Shown: positions 24,412 through 33,819, numbered from the stretch's first letter. The stretch: 64,000 nucleotides of DNA from Kistimonas scapharcae (GCF_039540975.1 NZ_BAABFL010000477.1:1-64000), one strand, 5' to 3'. Made by a program: numbers and translations. The notes: generated from the sequence alone by a model not told the origin.

Positions 24412-26286
24412 CTATGATACTATTTCATCAATAGACCAAATTTTTTTGACGATATCCTTGTAAACCAAATGTCTCTCTTCTAGACATTGTTTGTTAAAAT
24501 CTTCGTATGATTTGAGATTTAATAATGAAGTTTCTAAAAATCTTTCTACTTGAGGATTGTTTTCATAGAAGTCACTAGTCAGTGTCTGGGCAAGAATATT
24601 TTCACTGCTATATCGGGTAACTTTCTCGGAGTATGGTTTTTCTTGTAGACTTCTGTTACGTGACCGTGGTAGTAGAATCAAACCCCCAAGCATATTTCTT
24701 TTTGTCTTATATTCTGATTCAGAATCGAAGTCATTATTAGTGGTTGCACCGGTGAAAACACCGTATTCATCAGCTAGGATATGCTCAATGTCAAATGTTC
24801 GGCTTGTTCTCTTTCTATCAATGTATACATCATAACCGACTGAGTTTGTTTGCTCTACTCCTTCTTCGATGTATGCAGCAAGCCTTGCAAGAACATTGAG
24901 TAAACTTTTTGTTGAAGCCTTTGAATATGTGAAATTGTCGACTTCGTCAAAAGAAAGGCCAGAGTCTGAAGCATGTTTGACAAATATTTCTTTTAACTCT
25001 TCTTCCGTTTTGTCACGTATTTTTAGGCATAAAGAGAATAATATATCTTTCAAATTGTCGTAGGTGTTCTTCTTTAGGTTGACTGCCCTAAGTGATGTAT
25101 AATAGTCAAGATATTTCGAAACTAATTGTATTTTTCGTTCCGCAACACTGTCAGAATCATCAAGCTTAATTGCCGATAAAATTAACATGCTTTGCATTGT
25201 TATATCTTTGCTGGAATTGTAATAAATATGATGATATCCATCTGTAAATTCACTTGAGTATTTCTGAACCTTTAGATAAAGGTCTACATATTTCTTGAAG
25301 TTATCAAGTACAAAGCTTTGATAATCGTCACCTGTATTGATCCCAACACCATCCTTATTATCTAGGAGCCATCGGTGATAAGAGTCACCAATATTTTCAA
25401 AGTCTTTCTTTTCTTCCCCGGCTGCTTTTCCTCTAATGTTTTTAGCATATTTTGCCCTTAACCAGGTTCTTAAAAAGTTTGCATCTTCATCATTATCAAT
25501 CTTCTTTAATTCTCTTATCTTATCTTCCCAAAGAGCATGTGCTTCACCATGCTTGACTGAGTGTGTTATCTTAGAAAGCAGAAAACCTTTTAACATTTCA
25601 GATGGTGTGAGGTTAAGTCCTCGATCATTCATCGTAACAAATACTTTGTGTGCGTCATGTTCAGTTGGTACTACTATTTCAAATAGAACCACTTTCTCTG
25701 CTACCCAGTCAGAGAAATAAGCGAAATATTCATCTTTTATTTTGTCATTCAAAATTGATTCTATATCATTAAAGCGATGAAATAAGTTTTTAGTTCCTTC
25801 GCTTGCTTCTCCTACGAAATCAAATGATCTACTACCTTCGTCATCAATTTCTGATAGTTTATTTATTAATTCTGCTCTATCGTTATCCGCTTCAAAATTT
25901 AATACTCGTTCACCGTACGACTCCGTTTGTATCAAGCTTGTGTAGTCAGTAATATTCAGAGCTTCAGCAGCCCTTCTTCTTTGTAATGAGTAAATAAAAA
26001 ATAGAGTGAGTGAAGTTAGTCGTTGTTGTCCATCAATAATTATTTTTCTTGATGTCGCGCTATCTGTTGTAGTTAGTACTGTCCCTAAAAAATAGCTTTT
26101 ATATTGTGCAACTCTATCCCTGCCATGTGACTCTTCAAAATGATTTAAGAATTCTTCCTGTAGATCATTTAGTAGCTCTTCAAACTGTTTTCTTTTCCAC
26201 CGGTACTCTCTTTGATAAAAGGGTACTTTATATGTTTTTCCTAATACTTCTTTAATTGAACGTAAATGGTGATTAATTTCTGTCAT
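24412..26286 (-). CDS. DUF262/DUF1524 protein, GmrSD-like restriction enzyme
   Basis: 624 residues. The N-terminal DUF262 domain has the hallmark IDGQQRLTSLTLFFI near residue 85. The C-terminal DUF1524 domain has FDIEHILADEYG near residue 505 with NMLGGLILLPRSRNRSLQEK about 30 residues later, giving the HNH-like His-...-Asn-...-Lys nuclease. Fused DUF262-DUF1524 proteins are the GmrSD family of type IV restriction systems that attack modified phage DNA. The gene lies 34 nt after a well-formed attC core and ends at a second attC half, so it has the layout of an integron cassette. No Shine-Dalgarno site is visible, common for cassette genes. Confidence 0.87.
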   Translation of the reverse strand: MTEINHHLRSIKEVLGKTYKVPFYQREYRWKRKQFEELLNDLQEEFLNHFEESHGRDRVAQYKSYFLGTVLTTTDSATSRKIIIDGQQRLTSLTLFFIYSLQRRRAAEALNITDYTSLIQTESYGERVLNFEADNDRAELINKLSEIDDEGSRSFDFVGEASEGTKNLFHRFNDIESILNDKIKDEYFAYFSDWVAEKVVLFEIVVPTEHDAHKVFVTMNDRGLNLTPSEMLKGFLLSKITHSVKHGEAHALWEDKIRELKKIDNDEDANFLRTWLRAKYAKNIRGKAAGEEKKDFENIGDSYHRWLLDNKDGVGINTGDDYQSFVLDNFKKYVDLYLKVQKYSSEFTDGYHHIYYNSSKDITMQSMLILSAIKLDDSDSVAERKIQLVSKYLDYYTSLRAVNLKKNTYDNLKDILFSLCLKIRDKTEEELKEIFVKHASDSGLSFDEVDNFTYSKASTKSLLNVLARLAAYIEEGVEQTNSVGYDVYIDRKRTSRTFDIEHILADEYGVFTGATTNNDFDSESEYKTKRNMLGGLILLPRSRNRSLQEKPYSEKVTRYSSENILAQTLTSDFYENNPQVERFLETSLLNLKSYEDFNKQCLEERHLVYKDIVKKIWSIDEIVS

Positions 26287-26319
26287 AATTTAGTACTCGA
26301 AATTTTGATGATGAAGTGA

Positions 26320-26375
26320 GCCCTAACGCCGTTTTCAGCGGCGCCGCAGGCGTCCGCTGGAAAACTTTGTTAGCT
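26320..26375 (-). repeat. Integron attC recombination site
   Basis: Outer cores CTAAC (26323-26327) and GTTAG (26369-26373) are complementary. Inside, GTTTTCAGCGG (26331-26341) pairs with CCGCTGGAAAAC (26354-26365) except for one extra G, which gives the extrahelical base that defines strand choice in attC folding. Unpaired spacers GCC and CTTT separate the two arms, and the loop CGCCGCAGGCGT is short. The pattern and the GGCGTTAGGG end on the minus strand match integron attC sites such as that of aadA cassettes. Confidence 0.8.
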
Positions 26376-26379
26376 GTGA

Positions 26380-27432
26380 CCCACACATTCCGATGCTGAG
26401 CATTTTTGCCCCACCGTGCTGGCCACGATTTATTTAACAACTCTGAATCAAAAAACTTTAAAAACACACGGGCTCAGAGTTTTTTTTGCCCCAGAGGTTT
26501 TCTCTGCTTTTTGCGCTGGCGTGGCACCAGGAAATAGGCACAAGCTCATTTGCCAGCGGCACCAAAATTGAAGCTCTGCATACTGCGGAAGCTGGCATAA
26601 AAGAAAAGCTCATGCACTGGCCTCTTTCGCCAGCTTTGCACAAAACCAGAAATGTTGAAACTTTGAACAATGTTTAATTTAAAGCTGAGCCAAAAATATT
26701 TCCAACCAGTTTGAAACTGAAGATTTGACGAGCCGAGATTTACTCTGAAGCTTTTGCTGTCGTAGCACGAAAATAATTTAGACGCACGTTTTTAGCGACA
26801 GCAACCACTGAGCTAAAAAGACCTACAAGCGAATACTAAAGCTGATTATGCAAACCATTTTTCAACAGAATGAACTGCTAACAGCTATTATACTTCAAGC
26901 GAGTAATATTAGATTTTGAACTCACCCGATAAATATTACTAAAAACCTTTCTTATTAACTCAGCTGAGTCATATCAGTTTTCCACTGGGAACTGGCAACT
27001 TGTTGAAGATACATTGGAAACATGTGTCATTTCACTATCACTCCAATATTTCTCAAAACATTTATTTCCCGGTATCAGACCAACACCACAGTATAAGCGA
27101 ACAGTATCATGTAGCGTATGTCGGTTCGCCTGATGGACGTTGTTCACCATCCGCTTTTGAACAAACCACGCTACCGCCCGAAGGGGTCGCACGATCGCTT
27201 CAGGATCTGCGGAGCGTGGGCCTCGGTAGCTCGGCGTTCAAATTTTCGTTCGGGAAAAATCCGGAATCTAACCACGTTTTGTGTGCCAAGGCTATTGGTT
27301 GAACGGGCAGGAAGGCAGGTGTTTTCACGGTTATCGGTGTTGCTTATTGTCACCCCGTGGAAGCGTTGACACGCCACCATTCCATTTACCTGCCCTGATC
27401 GTCTTGTCTGAATGCAATCTTGCCAGCAAGAC
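26380..27432. other. Non-coding or ORF-less cassette-like stretch
   Basis: About 1 kb without a convincing gene. A leftward 70-codon frame (26458-26670) would be the gene position of the cassette ending at the attC site, but it has no ribosome-binding site and odd composition, so I do not call it. A hairpin AGTAATATT/AATATTACT lies around 26901-26941, and a core-like GTTAGC on the minus strand lies near 26874-26880. Sequence becomes phage-like again near 27430. Confidence 0.35.
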
Positions 27433-27882
27433 TCACGCCCCGCACTCGCATTCTTGCGCCACCATCAACATTATCTTCTCGTAAAACGCAGGGTGCACAT
27501 ACGCAAGGTCAAACCCCGGTATCATCTGCTTCAGATGGATATCCACCATGAGTTCATCCGGTATCCGCCCATGGCCGCTGGTGCTGTCCATGGTGCAGCT
27601 GACCGCCACCTGGCTGATGCCTAATGCCTGGGAAAGGGTCAGTGGCGACAGGGGCTTCCAGCTCGACTGCGCGATCAGCCGCCCCCGCTCGAACGTCTCA
27701 CGGAACCGGGCACGCATCCCTTTCTCATGGGCGTCCAGTGTATACACGGTGGGCTTCGGAAACGCAGGCGGGTGTGCCTTTCGGTAAAGCCGCAACACCT
27801 CCTCCGTCGCCGTGGGAGGAACCGCTTTCTCCTCACGGGTCTTGTTTCTGAATGACTCCCATTCCTTACGGGTCAGGATCAT
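27433..27882 (-). CDS. Phage orphan with HTH-like segment
   Basis: 149 residues. A segment LSPLTLSQALGISQVAVSCT reads like a helix-turn-helix, suggesting DNA binding; the rest is not recognised. It is the last gene of a leftward three-gene phage operon between cargo island and portal. The spacing to the next gene upstream is 13 nt. Confidence 0.6.
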   Translation of the reverse strand: MILTRKEWESFRNKTREEKAVPPTATEEVLRLYRKAHPPAFPKPTVYTLDAHEKGMRARFRETFERGRLIAQSSWKPLSPLTLSQALGISQVAVSCTMDSTSGHGRIPDELMVDIHLKQMIPGFDLAYVHPAFYEKIMLMVAQECECGA

Positions 27883-27895
27883 CGCGCACTCCTCA

Positions 27896-28207
27896 TCAGG
27901 CGTTACTGCTCACCCGCCGGATCTTCCGTAACCGGGGCATGCAGAGCGGTGTGATATGTTCCTTGATGACCGGCTCACTGACGTTGATCCCCCAGCGCTT
28001 CAGCGTGCGGAGATAACCGCCGACCCGGTCACCCTCCAGCATCAGCAATTCCCACTCCTCGCGGCTCAGGTCGAAATTCATCCTGACCGCCTCGCAGAGT
28101 GCCATCACTTTACTCCTGGCAGCGACACATGCAAGGGCGATCGTGCTTCCATCCCTGCGCGGCACCTCGAAGGCCACCACATAATTCCGGTCGAAATCAG
28201 GCATCAT
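27896..28207 (-). CDS. Phage orphan, 103 residues
   Basis: Starts at 28207 (MMPDFDRNYVVAFEV) and overlaps the upstream stop codon as ATGA, so it is translationally coupled. The C-terminal half is basic. No domain is recognised. Confidence 0.6.
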   Translation of the reverse strand: MMPDFDRNYVVAFEVPRRDGSTIALACVAARSKVMALCEAVRMNFDLSREEWELLMLEGDRVGGYLRTLKRWGINVSEPVIKEHITPLCMPRLRKIRRVSSNA

Positions 28208-29235
28208 GCACTCCCCCGTAACCGGTAATCATCCAGGGAACATTCATCCCATTTCCTCACCCGGCCTGCCCTGACCAGGGTATGCGGGTTCATCACGCGC
28301 ACGGTCTTCACCCGGCAACCGGATTTCCGGGCAAACAGCCCGACACACTGCAACAGCTCGGCCCGGTGGTCCATCATGTCGCCCTGCACATTCAGCAGGT
28401 CGATGCGGGTTTCCCCTATGTGGATATCCAGCCGCCACTGCCGCCGGGTCAGTGGGTGTACCAACAGGACATTGTTGTGTTTTTCCCTGCGGCAGGGGGG
28501 CCTGCTGCTGGCGTTCCTGATGATGACCGGCTGCCTCACCACCCCGGAAGGCTTCACAACCGGCGCTTCGACCTGTTCCGGCTTCGGCCCGGCAACGGTG
28601 TTGCGCGGCCTGCTGGCGACCGGCAGTGTCTCCGTTTCCCCGTGCCTGGTGAAACGCCTCGCACGGTTTTCCCGGAATACATGGACAAACGGCTCCGTCC
28701 CGTCCGCCCCGTTGCGTACCGATGCAATCCCTTCCTTCCCCGCCTTCCGGTACAACCCCCGCACCCGGGACAGGATCGCGTTCACCCGCTGCTGCGACGT
28801 GAAGTTCAGGGGCGAGTAATCGCATACACGCTCTTTCACGCCGTCAATCACCGTCGAGAAGCGGTACACCACCTGGCCGTCTTTCACCACCAGCTCCGGC
28901 ACAAACCGGTTATCGAACCCCAGGTCGATGGCGTAAGCGTCGTTGCGGTAATAGTCAGGCAGCAGTACAGACAAGAAGACCAGCGCCTCATTCAACACAT
29001 CGGACACCCGGCGTTCCCCGAACGGAAAGTACCGGCTGATATCCGCACGGATATGTTTCTGCGGGGCATTCACCATCAGCCCGTGAATGCTGTTGCCCTG
29101 GCCATGCAGCGTCACATAGAGCGGGAGGGCGATGGTTTCACCGCCAATCCGGACGCTGTACATCGGCAACCGGTGGTGCCCCACATCCACATACCAGACC
29201 GCATTCTCTTTCTTCCGATAGGCGCTTGATGCCAT
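28204..29235 (-). CDS. Phage protein, unknown, 343 residues
   Basis: Start chosen at 29235 (MASSAYRKKENAVWY) because AGGAAGGAG lies upstream; the frame extends to 29274. The N-terminal ~200 residues form a beta-rich domain and a Pro/Val-rich linker separates a C-terminal domain (residues ~265-343) that is basic and beta-rich. No family recognised. It is the first gene of the leftward operon and diverges from the portal gene, with a 120-nt shared control region. Confidence 0.65.
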   Translation of the reverse strand: MASSAYRKKENAVWYVDVGHHRLPMYSVRIGGETIALPLYVTLHGQGNSIHGLMVNAPQKHIRADISRYFPFGERRVSDVLNEALVFLSVLLPDYYRNDAYAIDLGFDNRFVPELVVKDGQVVYRFSTVIDGVKERVCDYSPLNFTSQQRVNAILSRVRGLYRKAGKEGIASVRNGADGTEPFVHVFRENRARRFTRHGETETLPVASRPRNTVAGPKPEQVEAPVVKPSGVVRQPVIIRNASSRPPCRREKHNNVLLVHPLTRRQWRLDIHIGETRIDLLNVQGDMMDHRAELLQCVGLFARKSGCRVKTVRVMNPHTLVRAGRVRKWDECSLDDYRLRGSA

Positions 29236-29361
29236 CGCCGCTCCTTCCTGTCGGTTCTTATTACTGGCACTCACACTAACCTAAAGCGCTATTGGAGACA
29301 ACCTAGGGACGACACAAAGCAAACCTGAAACCACAATAATTGCAACCAGGGAATGGATTAC
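29236..29361. promoter_or_regulatory. Divergent control region before the portal gene
   Basis: Separates the leftward orphan operon from the rightward virion block. It contains the GGACGACA box at 29307-29314 and ACAACCTAGG, a string also present upstream of the PAS-LuxR gene (61896-61905). No sigma-70 promoter of good quality is evident. Confidence 0.4.
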
Positions 29362-31239
29362 ATGGACTCACTCACGGACGGCGTCATCGTCGACCTGTCA
29401 AACCTGGCAGGTCTCCTCACGAATTACGAAGACATCTCCTCGCACCTGCACGAAGACCAGGAGCGCAAGATCGTCGACTACGTCAAGTCGATGCTCAGGA
29501 TGAGCCACGCCAAAATCTCCAAACGCTACGACCACTGGCAGGAAGCCGACCGCGCCCACGATGTCTATGTCCCGCCGGATGCCACCGACTTCCGCGAAAA
29601 AGCTGTCATCTCCGACACCCGCGCCGTTGCCGACACCGTTCTCACCTACATGATGAGCGCCCTGGCCGGGCGTAATCCCATGTTCCAGCTCGAAGGTCTC
29701 GACCGTGACTCGCGCAAAACCGGATCAGTGCTCGAACGCATCCTGCATCAGCAAATGCGCCGTGGTGCAGGCGAGGCCCGACTGGCCCAGATGATGCTCG
29801 ACAATATCCGCTACGGGATATCGCCCACCAAGATCGTCTGGGATAACCAGAACAACACCAACAAAATGATCAACTTCGACCCGCGCCGGACCTTCCCTGA
29901 TCCGCGTATCACCTGGGGCGACTGGGAGCGAATGCAGTTCTGTGTCTTCGTCGACTACGCCTCCACCAGCGCCCTCGTGCAGTCCGGCCTGTACCCGCGC
30001 CTCAAGCACGATCCGAAGCTCCGTACCCGGCAGGCCAACCCCAAGTCCGGCTGGGAGGCCCACCGCTGGAACCGCGAGGAAGGCCGTGGCTACTCCATCG
30101 ACCCCACCGATCCCCTGGAGAAAGAGAACAGCGCCAACGGTTCCTTCACCCTGGGCGACGCCCGCGTCGTCGATGAAGCCTGGGTGCGCCTGGCCGGTTA
30201 CGAAATCGGGATGCCAAACATCGAACAAATCTGGCTCGTGATGACCATCGTCGACGAATCCCACGTCATCCGGTTACAGCTCAATCCTTATGGCCGACAG
30301 TTCCCGATCAACCTGGGCGGATTCTTCCTCGACGGCCACAAGACATTCCCCCAGGGTCTCTACGACGTCATGCTTCCCATGCACAACATCGCCACCTGGC
30401 TCATGCGATCGCGCATCGACAACGTGCAGGCCGCATTGAACAACCTGATCTTCGCCGACCCGACCCAGGTCTCCATCCCGGACCTCATCGACCGCAATCC
30501 CTGGGGCGTGGTCCGCACCATGCCCGGCTCCAAACCCGGCGACGGTGTCTTCATCGCGCAAGTGCCCGACGTTACCCGTGGCCACTGGAATGACATTCAG
30601 GCGCTTAACGAACTCAAGCAGCGGGTCAGTGCCGCCTCCGACGCACAGCAGGGCGTACCCACGACGGACGTGCGCACCGCCACTGAAATCCAGCGCATGA
30701 CCCAGCTCGGCAGCCAGCGCCTCGGTATTCTCTCCCGCATCGCCAGCGCCACGATTATGCGGCCCTGTGTACGGATGATGGTCGGCAACATTCAGGATGC
30801 GATCGAAGTCTCCGGCTCGATCCGAATGGACCCGTACAACACGCCGGGCAACCTGGCCGACATGATCAACGACGGCTACCTCGACTACAACGCCCTCGAT
30901 CTCCAGGGCAACGTCGATTACCTGGTCGTCGACGGCACGCTACCTATCGAGCCAACGCGCTCTCCCGAAGTCTGGATGAACATGATCCAGATCCTCACGA
31001 ACACCGGCCTGAACATGGAATACAAAGTGGGCCGCATCGCTGAAGAAGCGATCCGCGCCATCGGCATCTCCGACCTCGACCAGTTCCGCATCTCCGAAGA
31101 AGAACGCCAGCAGGGCATGTCGCCCTCACAGCAGATGGCCATGATGGAGAAGATGCGCGGAGCCAGCGTGCAGCCGCAAGAGAACGTCCAGCGCGAAGTG
31201 GAAAAAGGCAACCTCATACCCGCGAGGCAGGCAGGATGA
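29362..31239 (+). CDS. Portal (head-tail connector) protein
   Basis: About 625 residues from the ATG at 29362; an in-frame ATG at 29353 is too close to the AGGGA ribosome-binding site. The protein has the size and layout of podovirus-type portals: helical N terminus, a central region (MLDNIRYGISPTKIVWDN, then DPRRTFPDPR) seen in portals of the P22/HMO-2011-like group, and an acid-rich helical C terminus. It forms the ring through which terminase packages DNA. Its place upstream of scaffold and capsid genes supports the call. Overlaps the next gene by ATGA. Confidence 0.8.
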   Translation: MDSLTDGVIVDLSNLAGLLTNYEDISSHLHEDQERKIVDYVKSMLRMSHAKISKRYDHWQEADRAHDVYVPPDATDFREKAVISDTRAVADTVLTYMMSALAGRNPMFQLEGLDRDSRKTGSVLERILHQQMRRGAGEARLAQMMLDNIRYGISPTKIVWDNQNNTNKMINFDPRRTFPDPRITWGDWERMQFCVFVDYASTSALVQSGLYPRLKHDPKLRTRQANPKSGWEAHRWNREEGRGYSIDPTDPLEKENSANGSFTLGDARVVDEAWVRLAGYEIGMPNIEQIWLVMTIVDESHVIRLQLNPYGRQFPINLGGFFLDGHKTFPQGLYDVMLPMHNIATWLMRSRIDNVQAALNNLIFADPTQVSIPDLIDRNPWGVVRTMPGSKPGDGVFIAQVPDVTRGHWNDIQALNELKQRVSAASDAQQGVPTTDVRTATEIQRMTQLGSQRLGILSRIASATIMRPCVRMMVGNIQDAIEVSGSIRMDPYNTPGNLADMINDGYLDYNALDLQGNVDYLVVDGTLPIEPTRSPEVWMNMIQILTNTGLNMEYKVGRIAEEAIRAIGISDLDQFRISEEERQQGMSPSQQMAMMEKMRGASVQPQENVQREVEKGNLIPARQAG

Positions 31240-31490
31240 ACCTCGAACAGATCAGAAAGAACCTCGACCCTCTCACCGCCCAGTACATCGACATGCTCAA
31301 TGCCGAACGCAAGGCCGAACTCGACGCGCTCAGGGAAACAGTCAACCGCGAGTTCAGGGCCATTAAGCAGCGCCTCGACGAACTGGGCCAGCACTCCATC
31401 ACCCAACACGAGGTCGACAAGTACTCGCTGACCAAAGCCAAGGTCATTCGCCTGATGAAGCAGCTCGGGATTTACGAGGACAAGGAATGA
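31236..31490 (+). CDS. Small coiled-coil virion-cluster protein
   Basis: 84 residues, almost entirely helical with heptad repeats (MLNAERKAELDALRETVNRE). Both ends overlap neighbours by ATGA, so it is made together with portal and fibre. It may be a small structural or assembly protein. No family recognised. Confidence 0.65.
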   Translation: MNLEQIRKNLDPLTAQYIDMLNAERKAELDALRETVNREFRAIKQRLDELGQHSITQHEVDKYSLTKAKVIRLMKQLGIYEDKE

Positions 31491-33097
31491 GCCAGACACG
31501 CCCCACCGGAGACCAGATACGGTTTACCAGCCAGTATACCGGCGAACATATCCTCGACCTCTACCTCGAAGCCTGCGAGAAATCCGGTCGGCAGCTACCG
31601 GACATGCTCGACGACCTGTTCGACGAGAGCGGCGTTCTCAAGGCCAGTATCGAGCTGCGCTACAACGTCGCCACGAAATACCTGGAGTACCGGAACGGGG
31701 ATTACGTCGACCCCGAAACCGGCTGGGTCGCCCTCGACACCTTGAGTTTCTTCAACACCCGAGGCGACTATGCTGACGCCACCGATTACAACAACCTGGA
31801 CATCGTCAATTACAACAATGGCGTCATGATCTGCTCCGAGGCTCATACCTCGTCCGGCCCGACCCCGGACATGACCCGATTCAATGTCATTTTTGACCCC
31901 ACCTATATCGACAACGCCACCGCACAGGTCAAAGCCGACAAGAACGCCACCGCCGCCAGCGCCCAGTCGGTCGCTGACACGAAAGCCGCCATCGACAGTA
32001 TCAAGGCCGATATCGACACCCAGGCCGCAACGGTCACGCAATCCGAGACCAATGCCGCCCAGTCTGAAACCCAAGCTGCCGCCTCGGCGACAAGTGCCAG
32101 CACCGATGCAGGCCAGGTCAGCACCGACAGGTCCACCGTCCAAACCCTGCGCGATGAAACCCACGCATTCCGCAATGAAACCGAAGTCTTCAGAAACGAA
32201 GCCTCAACCTATGTGGGTTCCCTCCAGGGCACCATCTCGGAATTCGGCGCGATCGACCTGTCCGCCAATACCTATCCCACCAAACCGGCTACCTCCGCCG
32301 TCTGGTTTGTCTCCGTCGGCGGTACCGTCGACGCAATCGAATACCGCGCTGGCGATTCACTGTTCTACTCACTGGTCGACGATGCCTTCTATCGCACCGG
32401 CAAGGGGCTTGACGGCACGGACGGCCTTTCCGCCTACCAGGTCTGGCTTAACAATGGCGGCAGCGGTACCGAACAGGACTTCATCGACAGTCTCAAGGGG
32501 GTACCGGGTGACAAAGGCGATACCGGCGACATTGGAGACAGCGCCTACCAGGTCTGGCTCGATGCCGGTAACTCGGGCACGGAGGCGGATTTCATCGATT
32601 CCCTGAAAGGTGATCCCGGCGATAAGGGGTCACCAGGGCCGGGGTTGCCCCCCGGCGGTACCGCAGGGCAGATGATCGAAAAGGTCGATGGTACGGATTA
32701 CAACACCCAATGGGTCGATCCCGCCAGCGGCGGCCTGTCGTCTGTCTATATGTGCAATTTGAACTTACACTCGGATGTGACCAATTTCCCGCTGACCGTG
32801 GGCTATGTGTGGGTCGCACATGGATCTGATGTCGTTTATTCCAATAGCAAGTGGTATTTCGCCACCGCTGGCATCTATGAGGTGTTTGTACAGATAAAAT
32901 GCCTGAAAACCTTTACCACCCTGACAATAAAGCATGGCTCTTCATCCATAGCCACAATGACAGAAGAAAATGGCAGATATACCAATACCTCGCAGATTAT
33001 CAGTGTCAGCAGTAACGATTATATTGAGCTGATCCTCACCGGCTCGATAACCAACAGCAGACCCAACAGTTACTTAACCATCAAGAAACTGGTTTGA
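31487..33097 (+). CDS. Tail fibre protein with collagen-like region
   Basis: 536 residues. Residues ~1-90 form a domain that recurs in the second fibre gene (38501-40042) and probably attaches to the virion. A long Ala/Thr/Gln helical coiled-coil shaft follows (~150-245). A twice-repeated unit, SAYQVWLNNGGSGTEQDFID and SAYQVWLDAGNSGTEADFID, each with GDKG-type collagen-like triplets, lies at ~320-390. The C-terminal ~120 residues are a beta-rich tip that would contact the receptor. Adhesin trimers of this kind decide host range. Confidence 0.85.
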   Translation: MSQTRPTGDQIRFTSQYTGEHILDLYLEACEKSGRQLPDMLDDLFDESGVLKASIELRYNVATKYLEYRNGDYVDPETGWVALDTLSFFNTRGDYADATDYNNLDIVNYNNGVMICSEAHTSSGPTPDMTRFNVIFDPTYIDNATAQVKADKNATAASAQSVADTKAAIDSIKADIDTQAATVTQSETNAAQSETQAAASATSASTDAGQVSTDRSTVQTLRDETHAFRNETEVFRNEASTYVGSLQGTISEFGAIDLSANTYPTKPATSAVWFVSVGGTVDAIEYRAGDSLFYSLVDDAFYRTGKGLDGTDGLSAYQVWLNNGGSGTEQDFIDSLKGVPGDKGDTGDIGDSAYQVWLDAGNSGTEADFIDSLKGDPGDKGSPGPGLPPGGTAGQMIEKVDGTDYNTQWVDPASGGLSSVYMCNLNLHSDVTNFPLTVGYVWVAHGSDVVYSNSKWYFATAGIYEVFVQIKCLKTFTTLTIKHGSSSIATMTEENGRYTNTSQIISVSSNDYIELILTGSITNSRPNSYLTIKKLV

Positions 33098-33206
33098 ATG
33101 GGCCAGGGTTCCGTGGCCAATCAGTCGCCACAAACGTCCCGCAGGGACGACACACATCCCAAACACTCATTAACCTTACAGGAAAGCCTCAACCGTACCC
33201 GACACC

Positions 33207-33473
33207 ATGACCGAGCAACGCTTACAGCAGATTGAGAGCAAACTCGACAAGATTGCCGAAACCCTGATCAAGCTGGCTCGCGTCGAAGAACGTGTCGCTG
33301 CGATCATGGAAGAGAATCGCACGCTCAGAGCCAACCTCGCCGACAACACCCGCAAGATTCAAGAAGTCGAGAAAAGTCAGTCCAGTTCACGCTACGTCGA
33401 ACGTCTGGTCTGGCTTATCACTGCCACGATTATCGGGGCATACCTCACCGGCAAATCCATAGGTGCATTATGA
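33207..33473 (+). CDS. Coiled-coil protein with C-terminal membrane helix
   Basis: 88 residues. Residues 1-60 are a coiled coil and 66-85 form one membrane-spanning helix (YVERLVWLITATIIGAYLTG). Proteins of this build occur in phages as accessory holins or membrane anchors. It is coupled to a 28-residue ORF and then to the next gene, all overlapping by a few bases. A GGACGACA box lies 62 nt before the start. Confidence 0.65.
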   Translation: MTEQRLQQIESKLDKIAETLIKLARVEERVAAIMEENRTLRANLADNTRKIQEVEKSQSSSRYVERLVWLITATIIGAYLTGKSIGAL

Positions 33474-33559
33474 TGTCCATGACCCTGATTTACTCCACCT
33501 CCAACCTGATCTGTCTCGGCATCGGTCTTGCCGTCGGCACCCACCTGGCCAGGAAATGA
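33473..33559 (+). CDS. Tiny hydrophobic protein, 28 residues
   Basis: Begins MSMTLIYSTSNLIC and ends THLARK, nearly all of it one hydrophobic helix. Its ATG abuts the stop of the preceding membrane protein (TGATG) and its stop overlaps the next start as ATGA, the normal sign of coupled genes. It could be a small membrane partner of the preceding protein. Confidence 0.45.
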   Translation: MSMTLIYSTSNLICLGIGLAVGTHLARK

Positions 33560-33819
33560 ACGCAAGGGACGCACTCAAAGCCCTGGATGATCTCAAGGCA
33601 TCGCCGGGCTGGGAATATCTTACCCAGGTCATGCAGGACGAAATCGTCCAGACCGCGTTCGCCATCGCCGAAGACCCGGTCATGACCGAGCGTGAACTGG
33701 ATTTCCGTCGTGGTGCCATGTTCGCCGCGAAGAAACTCCTCCACCTGCCCGATCAGTTAATCCTCCGCCTCAGTTCCGACTCCATCCTCGATAACGCCAG
33801 GAAGGACGACACGCGCTAA
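33556..33819 (+). CDS. Small phage protein, unknown
   Basis: 87 residues from the ATG at 33556, which overlaps the stop of the 28-residue ORF. Helical, with ARDALKALDDLKASPGWEYL and RRGAMFAAKKLLHLPDQLI. No family recognised, though similar short proteins lie upstream of scaffold genes in podovirus-like phages. The GGACGACA box at 33804-33811 overlaps its end. Confidence 0.6.
   Translation: MNARDALKALDDLKASPGWEYLTQVMQDEIVQTAFAIAEDPVMTERELDFRRGAMFAAKKLLHLPDQLILRLSSDSILDNARKDDTR

Larger units (their letters stand above)
16130..27432. mobile_element. Cargo island inserted between terminase and portal
   Basis: Phage genes flank this stretch on both sides, but inside are AT-richer, mostly leftward genes unrelated to virion or replication functions, fragments of phage genes, an IS3 remnant, another IS end, and an integron attC site. 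Codon use looks unlike the GC-rich phage blocks. It is best read as layered insertions into a phage accessory locus. Edges are approximate: the phage terminase ends at 16129 and the leftward phage genes resume at 27433. Confidence 0.6.

Noticed and set aside
26458..26670. Leftward 70-codon gene in the cassette before the attC site
   Set aside because: No ribosome-binding site and odd composition; ORF-less cassettes are common, so it was not called.
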